DNA from: Candidatus Peregrinibacteria bacterium RIFOXYB2_FULL_33_20
GTDB taxonomy: Bacteria > Patescibacteriota > Gracilibacteria > UBA1369 > GWF2-33-10
Length of the DNA: 37,488 nt
Assembly (NCBI GenBank): GCA_001788835.1
Contig: MFXK01000038.1
Span: 1-37,488 of the forward strand
Direction of reading: 5' to 3'
The translations under genes were made by a program, and so were the position numbers. Numbering within the stretch: the stretch's first letter is position 1; every line of letters starts with the position of its first letter. Under the pieces are notes generated by a model, which saw only the letters and a list, made by a program, of their open reading frames with translations, had not been told where the DNA came from and made no database searches. This document shows, piece by piece, positions 1 to 7,542 of the stretch.

Positions 1-56
1 TCCCTCTCTTTCAAGCTTGTCCTCGACTCCGATCGGGGAAGAGGGATTTAGGGTGA
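1..56 (-). repeat. REP-like hairpin with CACCC..CCCTCT motif
   Basis: On the minus strand this reads TCACCCTAAATCCCTCT followed by a sequence that folds back to AGAGGGA. The same pre-hairpin motif (TCACCC, 3-5 nt, CCCTCT) occurs at 31133-31182 and 37279-37329. It resembles a palindromic repeat class common behind bacterial genes. The copy is cut by the window edge, so its full extent is unknown. Confidence 0.5.
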
Positions 57-178
57 GTTTTTAAAGGATATTTATATTTTTCAAACCAAAAATCAGATGA
101 TCCCTGTTTTTCAAAACAAGCAAAAAATATTAAAAATTGTAAATTATTTTTAATAAAAGACCTAATTTCACGTCAAAC

Positions 179-2557
179 CTATTCAGAGATGGGTGTGTTT
201 TTGGCATCAGAAGCAGTTACAGGCAAAGAAGCGGTTGCAGGTATAGACATTGCTTCTAAAGGAACGCTTACAGGTATAGAAACTGCTGCTGGTAAAGGAG
301 CGATTGCAGATAGAACAGGCGGTTCAGGGTCTACAGATAAAGGTTCGGTTAATAATATCACAGTAGATGGTAATGTGATTTTTGGTGGTAAAATAGCAAC
401 AACTGGCTGTTTCTTAAGTGGCGTTCTTCTTTTTTTGGCAATTGATGGTGTCGATGGTGTGGGTGGTGGCGGTTTTTTCCCTTGCTCTATATCTCTTACT
501 GTTTGTAACATCTTACCTGCTATAGGTGCGGCAGAATGAGTGGATATCGGTAAAAACGGAGATGTTTTGCCCGGACTATCATATCCAGTTAAAGCTACAG
601 TTGTAACATAATCAGCTCCAGCTATAAAATTTGAATCTATAGGTGTGGTCATTACCGTCCATGTGGCGCTATTTTCACCAGTTGGTGAGCCTGCAGTTCC
701 TGTTTTACCCCAAATTTTCCCCTCTTTACCAAGGCTAGCATAAGCACCTAATGTGCCACCTTCAAAAGGTGCGTGTAAATAATACCGCATTAACATTGGA
801 TCAATCATTCCCGAACATTCTTGTATATATCTATAGGTGTCTGGTAAAAACTGACTATCTGGATTATATGCAGTTGTGCTTGAATAACTGCCTTGAGGCG
901 AAATTCTATCTCCCTGCGTATTGATGAAATAGGCCACAACTTGAGGCTTTGAATGTAAGATCTCCACACCAGTAGTCATGGTATAAACCAGATCGCTTAC
1001 TTGTAAGGGAGAAATCTCTGTATTACCTGTGGCAGCTGTTCTTATTGATGCAAAGGACGGAACGTTTGGGCGTGTGTTGGAAAAACATTGAGTTAATTGA
1101 TCTACTCTACGTCGATCAATTCCATGTGCTCTAGCAGACCATATCACTCCTGGAGTAGAAGAAATTCCTATCTTGTCATGTAAATCTGGAAATTTTCTTT
1201 CTGCCGCCCCAGCAATAAATATTTTACCCAGCGAAGCGGCAGAATAAGGATGTTCTAATCTAGAGCTTGTCATAGGTCCTTTTGTATTACCAACATACAC
1301 GGCACGTATAGACTCATCTGGATGAGTAACAGCCATAGCAATACATGTCAAGGCAGGATCATCAATTCCCATCACTTTCAGCTGTCTCTGGCATGATTTT
1401 GCCGCAGTTGTCTGTAAGGTGGGACTGATATTCAAATGAATTGCTTCAATATTTCCTGTCCAATCTCCAGAAAAAGTGGCGCTTGTTTCTTGTATGACTT
1501 GACTTATTACTGGGAAAAAATCTGGATTCTTTAAAAGAGAAGTGATGTTAACTTGAGCTGGATCGTGAATAGTAATGTTATCAAATTGAGCTAATATTTT
1601 TGATCGTTGGCCTGAAGGGATTTGATTGTTTCCTGTTAACATATTAAGAGCCGCGATGGCTCTTGCTCTGATTAAATCTAAATTATGACCGTTATATGGG
1701 TATTTGGCCATAGCCGCTAAAAGTAATTGATGAGCGATGGTAAAATTTTTATCATATATACCGTTTTCTAACCCAAAATATCCCTGCGTACACAACTCTA
1801 TTCCTCTTACTCTTGGAGCAAAATAACCATGCGTCCCATATAAAGCCACAATTTCTTCTGGACTATATCTACCATAAATCGCTAAACCAAGGGCGGACAA
1901 TGAATCTATGACTTTTCTTGTAATTTTTGCCTGCCAGGCATCTTTACTAGTTTCACTAATACCATATTTTCGATATAATTCTGAACCGCTAAGAAGAGAA
2001 CCGCTAGTTTGATCGGCAATAGATGATGTTCCCACCCCACCCGTGAGACCACTATAAATTCCTCTTAAACTAACGCCAAGTAAATCAGAATCCCCACCTT
2101 CATGTCCATGATCTTCTAAGGCAATAAGTGCTAAATAAAATTCTCTTAACTCTCCACCAATCTTTAAAGTATTTGGATCTATTGGAGCTGCATTCATACC
2201 ATAATAATCACGATGGAGGCCTTCTGGATCAGCATAAGGGCCATATAACCACCCGATGGTTTCATAAGTTGAATCCGCCCCTTGTTCGCTGGAAGCAATA
2301 AGAGGAATAGCTTGTTTTTGTTGTCCTGCCTGCACTGCATAATCAGCGATTTGTATGCCTGTATATATTGCAGTTCCGCTTCCACCTAAAAAAAACGGAC
2401 TGGCATATAACAAAAAACGTAAGGCTCTACGTATTTTACTTTGATGAGGTACTGTTTTGTCTTGCTTAGAGACATCAGACTCATCATTCCTTACTTCTTT
2501 TCCTTTAATTGAAGAAGGGCCCCTAAAACAATCTTTTATTCTTTGAAAATTCAACAT
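179..2557 (-). CDS. Bifunctional penicillin-binding protein (GT51 + transpeptidase, PBP1-like)
   Basis: A 792-residue class A penicillin-binding protein that would polymerise and cross-link peptidoglycan outside the cytoplasmic membrane. A basic N-terminus is followed by one membrane segment (about residues 46-70). The glycosyltransferase block holds E148-D149 in ALEDH and the H-x-G-x-D run (152-156), but the usual GGSTITQQ motif is degenerate (GVGTSSIADQ, about 175-183). The transpeptidase has S442-L-G-K445, an ISPLQ segment (515-519) and K618-T-G620; the SxN motif is not clean, although S493-N494 lies at the right distance. The last 100 residues are a Pro/Ala/Val-rich tail. A promoter lies 24 nt upstream of the ATG. 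Family assignment is firm; whether the glycosyltransferase half is active is open. Confidence 0.9.
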   Translation of the reverse strand: MLNFQRIKDCFRGPSSIKGKEVRNDESDVSKQDKTVPHQSKIRRALRFLLYASPFFLGGSGTAIYTGIQIADYAVQAGQQKQAIPLIASSEQGADSTYETIGWLYGPYADPEGLHRDYYGMNAAPIDPNTLKIGGELREFYLALIALEDHGHEGGDSDLLGVSLRGIYSGLTGGVGTSSIADQTSGSLLSGSELYRKYGISETSKDAWQAKITRKVIDSLSALGLAIYGRYSPEEIVALYGTHGYFAPRVRGIELCTQGYFGLENGIYDKNFTIAHQLLLAAMAKYPYNGHNLDLIRARAIAALNMLTGNNQIPSGQRSKILAQFDNITIHDPAQVNITSLLKNPDFFPVISQVIQETSATFSGDWTGNIEAIHLNISPTLQTTAAKSCQRQLKVMGIDDPALTCIAMAVTHPDESIRAVYVGNTKGPMTSSRLEHPYSAASLGKIFIAGAAERKFPDLHDKIGISSTPGVIWSARAHGIDRRRVDQLTQCFSNTRPNVPSFASIRTAATGNTEISPLQVSDLVYTMTTGVEILHSKPQVVAYFINTQGDRISPQGSYSSTTAYNPDSQFLPDTYRYIQECSGMIDPMLMRYYLHAPFEGGTLGAYASLGKEGKIWGKTGTAGSPTGENSATWTVMTTPIDSNFIAGADYVTTVALTGYDSPGKTSPFLPISTHSAAPIAGKMLQTVRDIEQGKKPPPPTPSTPSIAKKRRTPLKKQPVVAILPPKITLPSTVILLTEPLSVDPEPPVLSAIAPLPAAVSIPVSVPLEAMSIPATASLPVTASDAKNTPISE

Positions 2558-2587
2558 AATTTTACGATTTTTACGTTACATTGTTAA

Positions 2588-2616
2588 ATTCTAACAATAT
2601 TTCGGCTAATTGTCAA
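2588..2616 (-). promoter_or_regulatory. Promoter of the penicillin-binding protein gene
   Basis: On the minus strand a perfect TTGACA (2611-2616) is followed after 17 nt by TAGAAT (2588-2593). Transcription would begin near 2581, giving a leader of about 24 nt with no Shine-Dalgarno box. Confidence 0.7.
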
Positions 2617-2864
2617 ACGCATCTATTACAAATATTTTTTTGAATATTAATATCTAATTGCAATATTATTGCATTTATAAAATTTACAGTATGACATATT
2701 TAAAATATGCAAAAAAATAACTAACTATAATTAAAATGAACACAATTTGGATTTATGCCCTTTCAATATTCCTGAATAAAAATTTCGCGCATTGGGATTA
2801 AACTATTTTTCTCATAAAAAGCCATAGATTCCCGATTCCAGTAACTCAATTCTAGTCTTCACGA

Positions 2865-2940
2865 TGGAGCCATCTTTGGGAATTGAACCCAAGACCTCAT
2901 CCTTACCATGGATGTGCTCTACCAACTGAGCTAAGATGGC
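2865..2940 (-). tRNA. tRNA-Thr (GGT)
   Basis: The minus strand folds into a complete 76-nt cloverleaf: acceptor GCCATCT/AGATGGC, D-arm AGCTCAGTTGGTAGAGC, anticodon stem CATCC/GGATG with loop ATGGTAA (anticodon GGT), T-arm with GGTTCAATTCC, and an encoded CCA end. The spacer 2558-2864 between it and the PBP gene holds only that gene's promoter and AT-rich sequence; I see no gene there. Confidence 0.95.
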
Positions 2941-3080
2941 GTATGATTTTTCGAACTATTGTTAAATTGACAATTAATAAAATTGCAGAAAAAAGCTTAG
3001 TTTTTTTTGAAAAATCATGCAAGAGCTAAATCTGAAATTCAGTTTTAGATCGTTTTAGCACAATATTTGTTGTTTTAGGT

Positions 3081-3863
3081 TTAGATTTCTTTGGCAATGC
3101 TCCAGATTAGTTCGAAAATAATATGACGATAAAAATGGGCAATATCCTGGTTGCCGATGATCGTGCAGCTGAGCTTGCCTTCCGTAAAAGCTAAAATTGC
3201 CAGATAATTATTCCAGGCAAAAATGCCAGATTTCCATTTGTACATTTCAGGTAGTAAACGAATCTGAATTTTGTATTTTTTTGCCTGTTGATTGACACGG
3301 TAAGCAAAATCGCAGGGCGGGAAAATCAGTCTGGTGCTAATGCCTTTTTTGGCGCGCCTTTGAAAATAATTTTCCAGATAATCAGGGTTTATCAATTTGG
3401 CAAATACGTCAACATAACTAAAGACCAAGACCTCATTTTTGGCTTCCAAAGTTTCTTCCAACATTTTTTTGAAACCATTCACGTCTTCATAAAGTTTGAT
3501 CACCGGTATGTAGCGATCAATTTGGTCCACTTTATTTAATAAACCGACCAAATGATCTAAATTGATTTTCATTAGGTTAAGATCATTTTCTTTTTTTTGC
3601 ATAATTTTGTACAGAACATCTGGTTTCTCAGCGGCAATTAAACGTTTTTTACCTTTTTTTGTTTCATACAATAAGCCTTTTTGTTTTAATTGTTCGGTGG
3701 CGCTATAAACAGTCACTCGGTTGTTTTTGAGAGCTTTGGCGATTTCTTGCACTGTTGCCGGACCTATTTTTAGTACTTTTAAATAGATTTGGGCTTCTTT
3801 TTCCGTGCAAGCAAAATTTTGCAATTGCCGGATAATGCGATTTAATTCCAAGTCGCTTATCAT
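3081..3863 (-). CDS. TrmB-family transcriptional regulator
   Basis: DNA-binding regulator with an N-terminal winged helix (roughly residues 18-80, including a VQEIAKAL..NRVTVYSATEQL helix-turn-helix) and a C-terminal TrmB-type effector domain. An in-frame ATG at 3899 would give 272 residues, but it lies upstream of the predicted transcription start, and a perfect operator-like palindrome sits between the two ATGs. I therefore choose 3863 (260 residues). The gene is divergent from the Cys-rich gene at 4022, so one intergenic region could control both. TrmB proteins often sense sugars; the ligand here is unknown. Confidence 0.8.
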   Translation of the reverse strand: MISDLELNRIIRQLQNFACTEKEAQIYLKVLKIGPATVQEIAKALKNNRVTVYSATEQLKQKGLLYETKKGKKRLIAAEKPDVLYKIMQKKENDLNLMKINLDHLVGLLNKVDQIDRYIPVIKLYEDVNGFKKMLEETLEAKNEVLVFSYVDVFAKLINPDYLENYFQRRAKKGISTRLIFPPCDFAYRVNQQAKKYKIQIRLLPEMYKWKSGIFAWNNYLAILAFTEGKLSCTIIGNQDIAHFYRHIIFELIWSIAKEI

Positions 3864-3866
3864 AAA

Positions 3867-3916
3867 TGTAGAATATATTTCTACAAAATTATATATCATT
3901 AGAAATATGTCTGCAA
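3867..3916 (-). promoter_or_regulatory. trmB-like gene promoter with overlapping palindromic operator
   Basis: On the minus strand TTGCAG (3911-3916), 17 nt, then TATAAT (3888-3893). Immediately downstream, covering the expected start site, is TGTAGAATATATTTCTACA (3867-3885), two perfect 7-bp arms around a 5-nt centre. This is the layout expected of an autorepressor. A weaker related half-palindrome (TAGAAATATGTCTGCA) lies at 3900-3915 inside the promoter. Confidence 0.65.
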
Positions 3917-4021
3917 GCTAATTCTTTGACATATTTTATTATTTTTTAATCAATTTGTATCATTTTAATGTACAAATTTTTGGTTTTCTTATATAGTAAT
4001 GACCATTAATTAAAATTTTTT

Positions 4022-5011
4022 ATGCCAAATTTTCTTGATCATTTTCGTTCACTTTTATTGGAAAACCCTCGGTATAATTTAAAAATCGTTAATAGTGAAA
4101 ATTGTGATTATGCCGACACTGTCCTGAATTCCAAAAACTGCTATTACAGCTTCGGGATTTTTCACGGTGAGGATGTGTATTACAGCCGTTATTCCAGGGA
4201 TTGCCGATCCTGTTCTGATCTTACTTTTTCATTTAATTGCCAATGGTGTTATCAATGCCTTGGATGTTCTAGATGTTATGATTGTGATTTTTGTAAATTT
4301 TGTAGTGGATGCAATAACTGTAGATTTTGTGAAAATTGCCTTGGATGTAAAAACTGTTTTGGATGTATTGGACTTAAACAAAAAGAATATTATTTTTTTA
4401 ATCAAGACCTTAGTAAAGAAGAATATTTTAAAAAAACTTCTGAAATAGATTTAAACGAACCGAAAAATTTTCAACTGATAAATGATTATTTAGAAAATTT
4501 AAAAATCACTTTTCCTCAACTCGCAATACATCAAACAATGTGTGAAGACGTAGTTGGTGATAATATAGTTGAAGCAAAAAATTCTTATCAATGTTTCGAT
4601 TCCTATGATCTTGAGGATTGTAATTATTGTATTGAGACAAATAGTTTAAAAAACTGCTGTGATATTACTATATGTTTTAAAGCGGAAGAATGCTATCAAT
4701 GCGTTCATTCACCTGGTTGTTATAATTGTAATTTTTGTTATCATTGTGATTATTCCAGTGATAGTGAATTTTGTGCATTTAGCAAAAATCTAAAAAACTG
4801 TTTTGGATGTGTGTATTTAAAAGATAAAGAATATTACATTTTAAATGAGCCCTACTCAAAAGATCAATATTTAGAAAAAATTAAAATTATCAAAAAAGAA
4901 CTTGTAGAAAGAGACATATATAATCTTGTGCCGTATTTTATTTCAGATTACGAAAAACAAAGATTTATTAATGAATCCGATCCGGTAATCAATAATTCTA
5001 TCCCTGCTTAA
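4022..5011 (+). CDS. Cys-rich repeat protein with cysteine at every third residue
   Basis: A 329-residue protein with 35 cysteines. From C73 to C115 every third residue is Cys, 15 in a row; a second looser cluster covers about 172-265. Each cluster is followed by a similar segment (NCFGC, then a KxKEYY stretch, then SKEEY or SKDQY), so the protein is an internal duplication of a Cys-strip domain plus a spacer. Similar proteins are frequent in CPR genomes, where they are sometimes mislabelled CaiB/BaiF; nothing here supports a CoA transferase. No signal peptide or membrane segment is seen. The strip could be a metal-binding or disulfide ladder on a three-sided solenoid, which is inference. A zinc-ribbon gene follows after 31 nt. 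Confidence 0.75.
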   Translation: MPNFLDHFRSLLLENPRYNLKIVNSENCDYADTVLNSKNCYYSFGIFHGEDVYYSRYSRDCRSCSDLTFSFNCQWCYQCLGCSRCYDCDFCKFCSGCNNCRFCENCLGCKNCFGCIGLKQKEYYFFNQDLSKEEYFKKTSEIDLNEPKNFQLINDYLENLKITFPQLAIHQTMCEDVVGDNIVEAKNSYQCFDSYDLEDCNYCIETNSLKNCCDITICFKAEECYQCVHSPGCYNCNFCYHCDYSSDSEFCAFSKNLKNCFGCVYLKDKEYYILNEPYSKDQYLEKIKIIKKELVERDIYNLVPYFISDYEKQRFINESDPVINNSIPA

Positions 5012-5042
5012 ATTTAAACTTTAATTTTTAAAACTCAAATAT

Positions 5043-5318
5043 ATGCAAACATCATATCCAACAATACATAATTGTAGTAGCTGTAATAAAAAATTTAATA
5101 TCATAAAACAAGAAGCTGATTTTTATCAAAAAAAAGAACTCCCATTGCCAATATTTTGTCCAGCCTGTAGACACAAACAAAGAATGGCTCTTCGAAGTGA
5201 AAGAGTTCTTTATAAAAGAATTTGCTGTTATTGCCAGCAAGAATGTTTGTCTACATATTGCGAAACCGCTCCATATAAAATTGCCTGCCGTGACTGTTTT
5301 TGGAAAAATATTGCTTAA
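5043..5318 (+). CDS. Small zinc-ribbon protein, partner of the Cys-rich protein
   Basis: 91 residues with paired cysteines: CSSC (11-14), CPAC (39-42), CCYCQQEC (62-69), then single Cys at about 74 and 84. The segment FYQKKELPLPIFCPACRHKQ, followed by R-rich sequence and YKRICCYC, is a recurring zinc-binding pattern in CPR proteins, often fused to or beside the Cys-strip family. Here it is a separate gene 31 nt downstream of it, probably in the same transcript. Function unknown; structural zinc binding is the safest statement. Confidence 0.7.
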   Translation: MQTSYPTIHNCSSCNKKFNIIKQEADFYQKKELPLPIFCPACRHKQRMALRSERVLYKRICCYCQQECLSTYCETAPYKIACRDCFWKNIA

Positions 5319-5414
5319 AAAACAAACAGCAATTGACTTCTTGGCTATAAAAAATTAAAGTTTTGAAGCATATTTAACTTTCAATTTTTAATTTTATAAC
5401 TTTTAACTTATTTT

Positions 5415-5588
5415 ATGGCTAAAGGTAAAAGACAATTTTTTACATTGTTTTGCTCTGTATGTAATTTGGGACGATATTTGATTTGTCGGACAGAAAAAAA
5501 TAATTATCCGGAAATGGTGAAAAAATTCTGTAAAAAATGTCATAAACATACTGATCACAAACCGAAAAAGACGAAAAAAGCTTCTTAA
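5415..5588 (+). CDS. rpmG: 50S ribosomal protein bL33
   Basis: A 57-codon gene starting MAKGKRQFFTLFCSVC, with the two CxxC pairs (13-16 and 39-42) and a KxCHKHTxHK tail typical of zinc-type bL33. The family is usually about 50-57 residues, so it is full length. It sits between the zinc-ribbon gene and the DUF3352 gene, in the same direction. The start is preceded by low-complexity AACTTTTAACTT-type sequence with no Shine-Dalgarno box. Confidence 0.88.
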   Translation: MAKGKRQFFTLFCSVCNLGRYLICRTEKNNYPEMVKKFCKKCHKHTDHKPKKTKKAS

Positions 5589-5610
5589 ATTTTTTAATAA
5601 AATTTAGTAT

Positions 5611-7308
5611 ATGAAATCCTTTTTTAAGGCTAATAAAAAAAATATTTTTTTAACGGCTGCTATTGTTCTAGTTATTATAATTGGAGCGGTTGCTTCTTAC
5701 TCTGTTTTTTATCATAGTGATTTAAGCCGTTTTTACACTAAAGATGGTGCTTTTGAAGCTAATTTATCTCCTGATAATACAGTTTTGTTTGCTCAATTTT
5801 CTAATGCCGGCACTTCACAACGGACTAATTTGCAAAAAATCTGGGAAGCCTTTCCCAAGAATCAAGAAGCAGGAAATTTAGATACTTTTCTTAATGATAA
5901 CTTAAGCACTTATGGCCTGAATTATAAGCAAGATATTCAACCGTTGTGGGGAGAATCTTCAAGAGTTTCTTTAAGTGTGGCTCCTGACATGAACACGCCT
6001 GAAAACAATGATGTGTTGGTGACTTTTGCCGTGAATGATCCAGCTAAAGCTATGAATTTATTTGATAGATTATCTTCCCAAACAGGATTTTTTAAAGAAA
6101 ATTTAGATGATGCGGTTTTGGTTGGTAATTCTGAGGCGAATTTATATCTGACTATTTATAAAGATTTGGTCTTGGCTTCCAGTAGTCGGGATGTGCTGAG
6201 AAATACTTTGGATAGAGCAAATAAACATAGTCTATCTTTGGTTGATTCTGATGGTTTTAAACAGCAATTTATCAATAAATATCCTGATAATTTTATGTTT
6301 GTTTATTTAAATCCTGGCCAGTCACAAAAGGCATCATCAATAGCGCAATTAAATGATTTAAAGTTGAGTGAGTTTTTTGCATTATCAGCAGAAAAAGAGG
6401 GAATTTTGATCAGCGCTTATATGAAAGCTGATGGCAAAACTACTGCCAGCGACACTAAATCTTATAAAAACGGTATTGGTTTGATGAAAAACGTGTCCGT
6501 GGATGGTTTGATTGCTTATTTTGAAACGCCGAATTTTATTAAATTTTTGCACTTAGAAGACGCGCAAGCAATGCCTAGTATTGATCAGCTCTCATCAGCA
6601 GTGCAAGGATACTTAGGTCTGGATTTGAAGAAAGATATTTTAACTTGGATGGATAAAGGTTTAGCCATTTCTCTATCATCTCAGGACGATTCCATTATCC
6701 CTGGTGTGAACCTTTTAGTTGATGCTAGTTCTAATGTGGACGGTGCCAAAAATTTAGTTGCCAGAGTGGATGGACAATTAGATGGAGTGTTGACCCTGGT
6801 AAAAACGCAATTTGCTGGTTATGGCGATATTGTTTCTAAGCAAACGGAAGAAGTAAAAGACGGATTAGTCCATCGTTTAAAGCTGGATTTAAGCAAAGTG
6901 CCTGATGAAGTTTTTCAGGCTTTTTCACAGCTCCCAGATTCATTAAAAAAAGAATCTGTTAATTTAAATTATGGTTTAATTGCCAAAAATATTTTATTAA
7001 TCAGTACTTTTAATAATCTGGAAATTCAAGATCCTTTAAGTGATGATGTGAACTTTAAGTTATTGCTTGATAAAATTGATGGTTATGAAAATGGCGTGCT
7101 TTATGTAATTCCGGCAAATGTAGCGCCATTGGCTGATCAATTAATTGCTTTAAATAGTCAGATGTCAGGGCCATTAACTGAAGAAGAACAGTTGGGTTAT
7201 GGTTATTTCAAACAATATGTGACCTTGTTTAAAGGCGTAATTTTTGGTAATAAAATGATTTCGGATAATGAAATTGAAGCCAAAGGCTTTGTGGAGATTG
7301 GTCTTTAA
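5611..7308 (+). CDS. DUF3352-type membrane-anchored protein
   Basis: 565 residues with a basic start and one N-terminal membrane segment (about 12-33), then a large extracytoplasmic domain. The opening of that domain (LSPDNTVLFAQFSN), the later GKMIS-type ending and the repeated alpha/beta layout fit the DUF3352 family, common in CPR and cyanobacteria. No catalytic motif is visible. It is 22 nt behind rpmG and 18 nt before tRNA-Trp. Role unknown; probably an envelope protein held by its N-terminus. Confidence 0.7.
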   Translation: MKSFFKANKKNIFLTAAIVLVIIIGAVASYSVFYHSDLSRFYTKDGAFEANLSPDNTVLFAQFSNAGTSQRTNLQKIWEAFPKNQEAGNLDTFLNDNLSTYGLNYKQDIQPLWGESSRVSLSVAPDMNTPENNDVLVTFAVNDPAKAMNLFDRLSSQTGFFKENLDDAVLVGNSEANLYLTIYKDLVLASSSRDVLRNTLDRANKHSLSLVDSDGFKQQFINKYPDNFMFVYLNPGQSQKASSIAQLNDLKLSEFFALSAEKEGILISAYMKADGKTTASDTKSYKNGIGLMKNVSVDGLIAYFETPNFIKFLHLEDAQAMPSIDQLSSAVQGYLGLDLKKDILTWMDKGLAISLSSQDDSIIPGVNLLVDASSNVDGAKNLVARVDGQLDGVLTLVKTQFAGYGDIVSKQTEEVKDGLVHRLKLDLSKVPDEVFQAFSQLPDSLKKESVNLNYGLIAKNILLISTFNNLEIQDPLSDDVNFKLLLDKIDGYENGVLYVIPANVAPLADQLIALNSQMSGPLTEEEQLGYGYFKQYVTLFKGVIFGNKMISDNEIEAKGFVEIGL

Positions 7309-7326
7309 AGTTTATATCCTGCAAAA

Positions 7327-7401
7327 AGGGCCATGGTGTTAATGGTAGCACAGCGGTCTCCAAAACCGTTAGTGAGGGTTCGAATCCTTCTGGCCCTGCC
7401 A
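7327..7401 (+). tRNA. tRNA-Trp (CCA)
   Basis: Complete cloverleaf: acceptor AGGGCCA/TGGCCCT, anticodon stem CGGTC../..ACCG with loop carrying CCA, GGTTCGAATCC T-arm, and encoded terminal CCA. It contains two GGCC sites (7329, 7392), relevant to the HaeIII-like system in the cassette array. tRNA 3' ends are common integration points and a restriction island begins just behind this one. Confidence 0.95.
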
Positions 7402-7424
7402 CTGCGAACGAGTGGCATATTTTA
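7397..7424 (+). terminator. Hairpin terminator behind tRNA-Trp
   Basis: TGCCACT / AGTGGCA form a perfect 7-bp stem around GCGAACG, followed by TATTTTAC. The left arm reuses the last bases of the tRNA. The following 120 nt hold only the promoter of the next gene. Confidence 0.55.
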
Positions 7425-7502
7425 CAATCAGATTAAAAGGGCTTTTGTATACTCTGCGTATTTATTGTTTTTGAGATAAAAAACTTTTAATAAAATTAAA
7501 TT

Positions 7503-7530
7503 TTGATATATTGTTTACAGTTTTTATAAA
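7503..7530 (+). promoter_or_regulatory. Promoter of the restriction-modification operon
   Basis: TTGATA (7503-7508), 16 nt, TATAAA (7525-7530). Transcription would start about 6 nt before the ATG at 7543, so the message would be almost leaderless. Confidence 0.5.
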
Positions 7531-7542
7531 TCTATCAATCTT

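Noticed and set aside
189-539. Plus-strand Gly/Val-rich frame of 116 codons
   Set aside because: It is the mirror of the Pro/Ala/Val-rich tail of the penicillin-binding protein, whose family motifs are clear.
4167-4448. Second reading frame inside the Cys-rich gene
   Set aside because: A by-product of the TGT-rich repeats; it has no start context and no family features.
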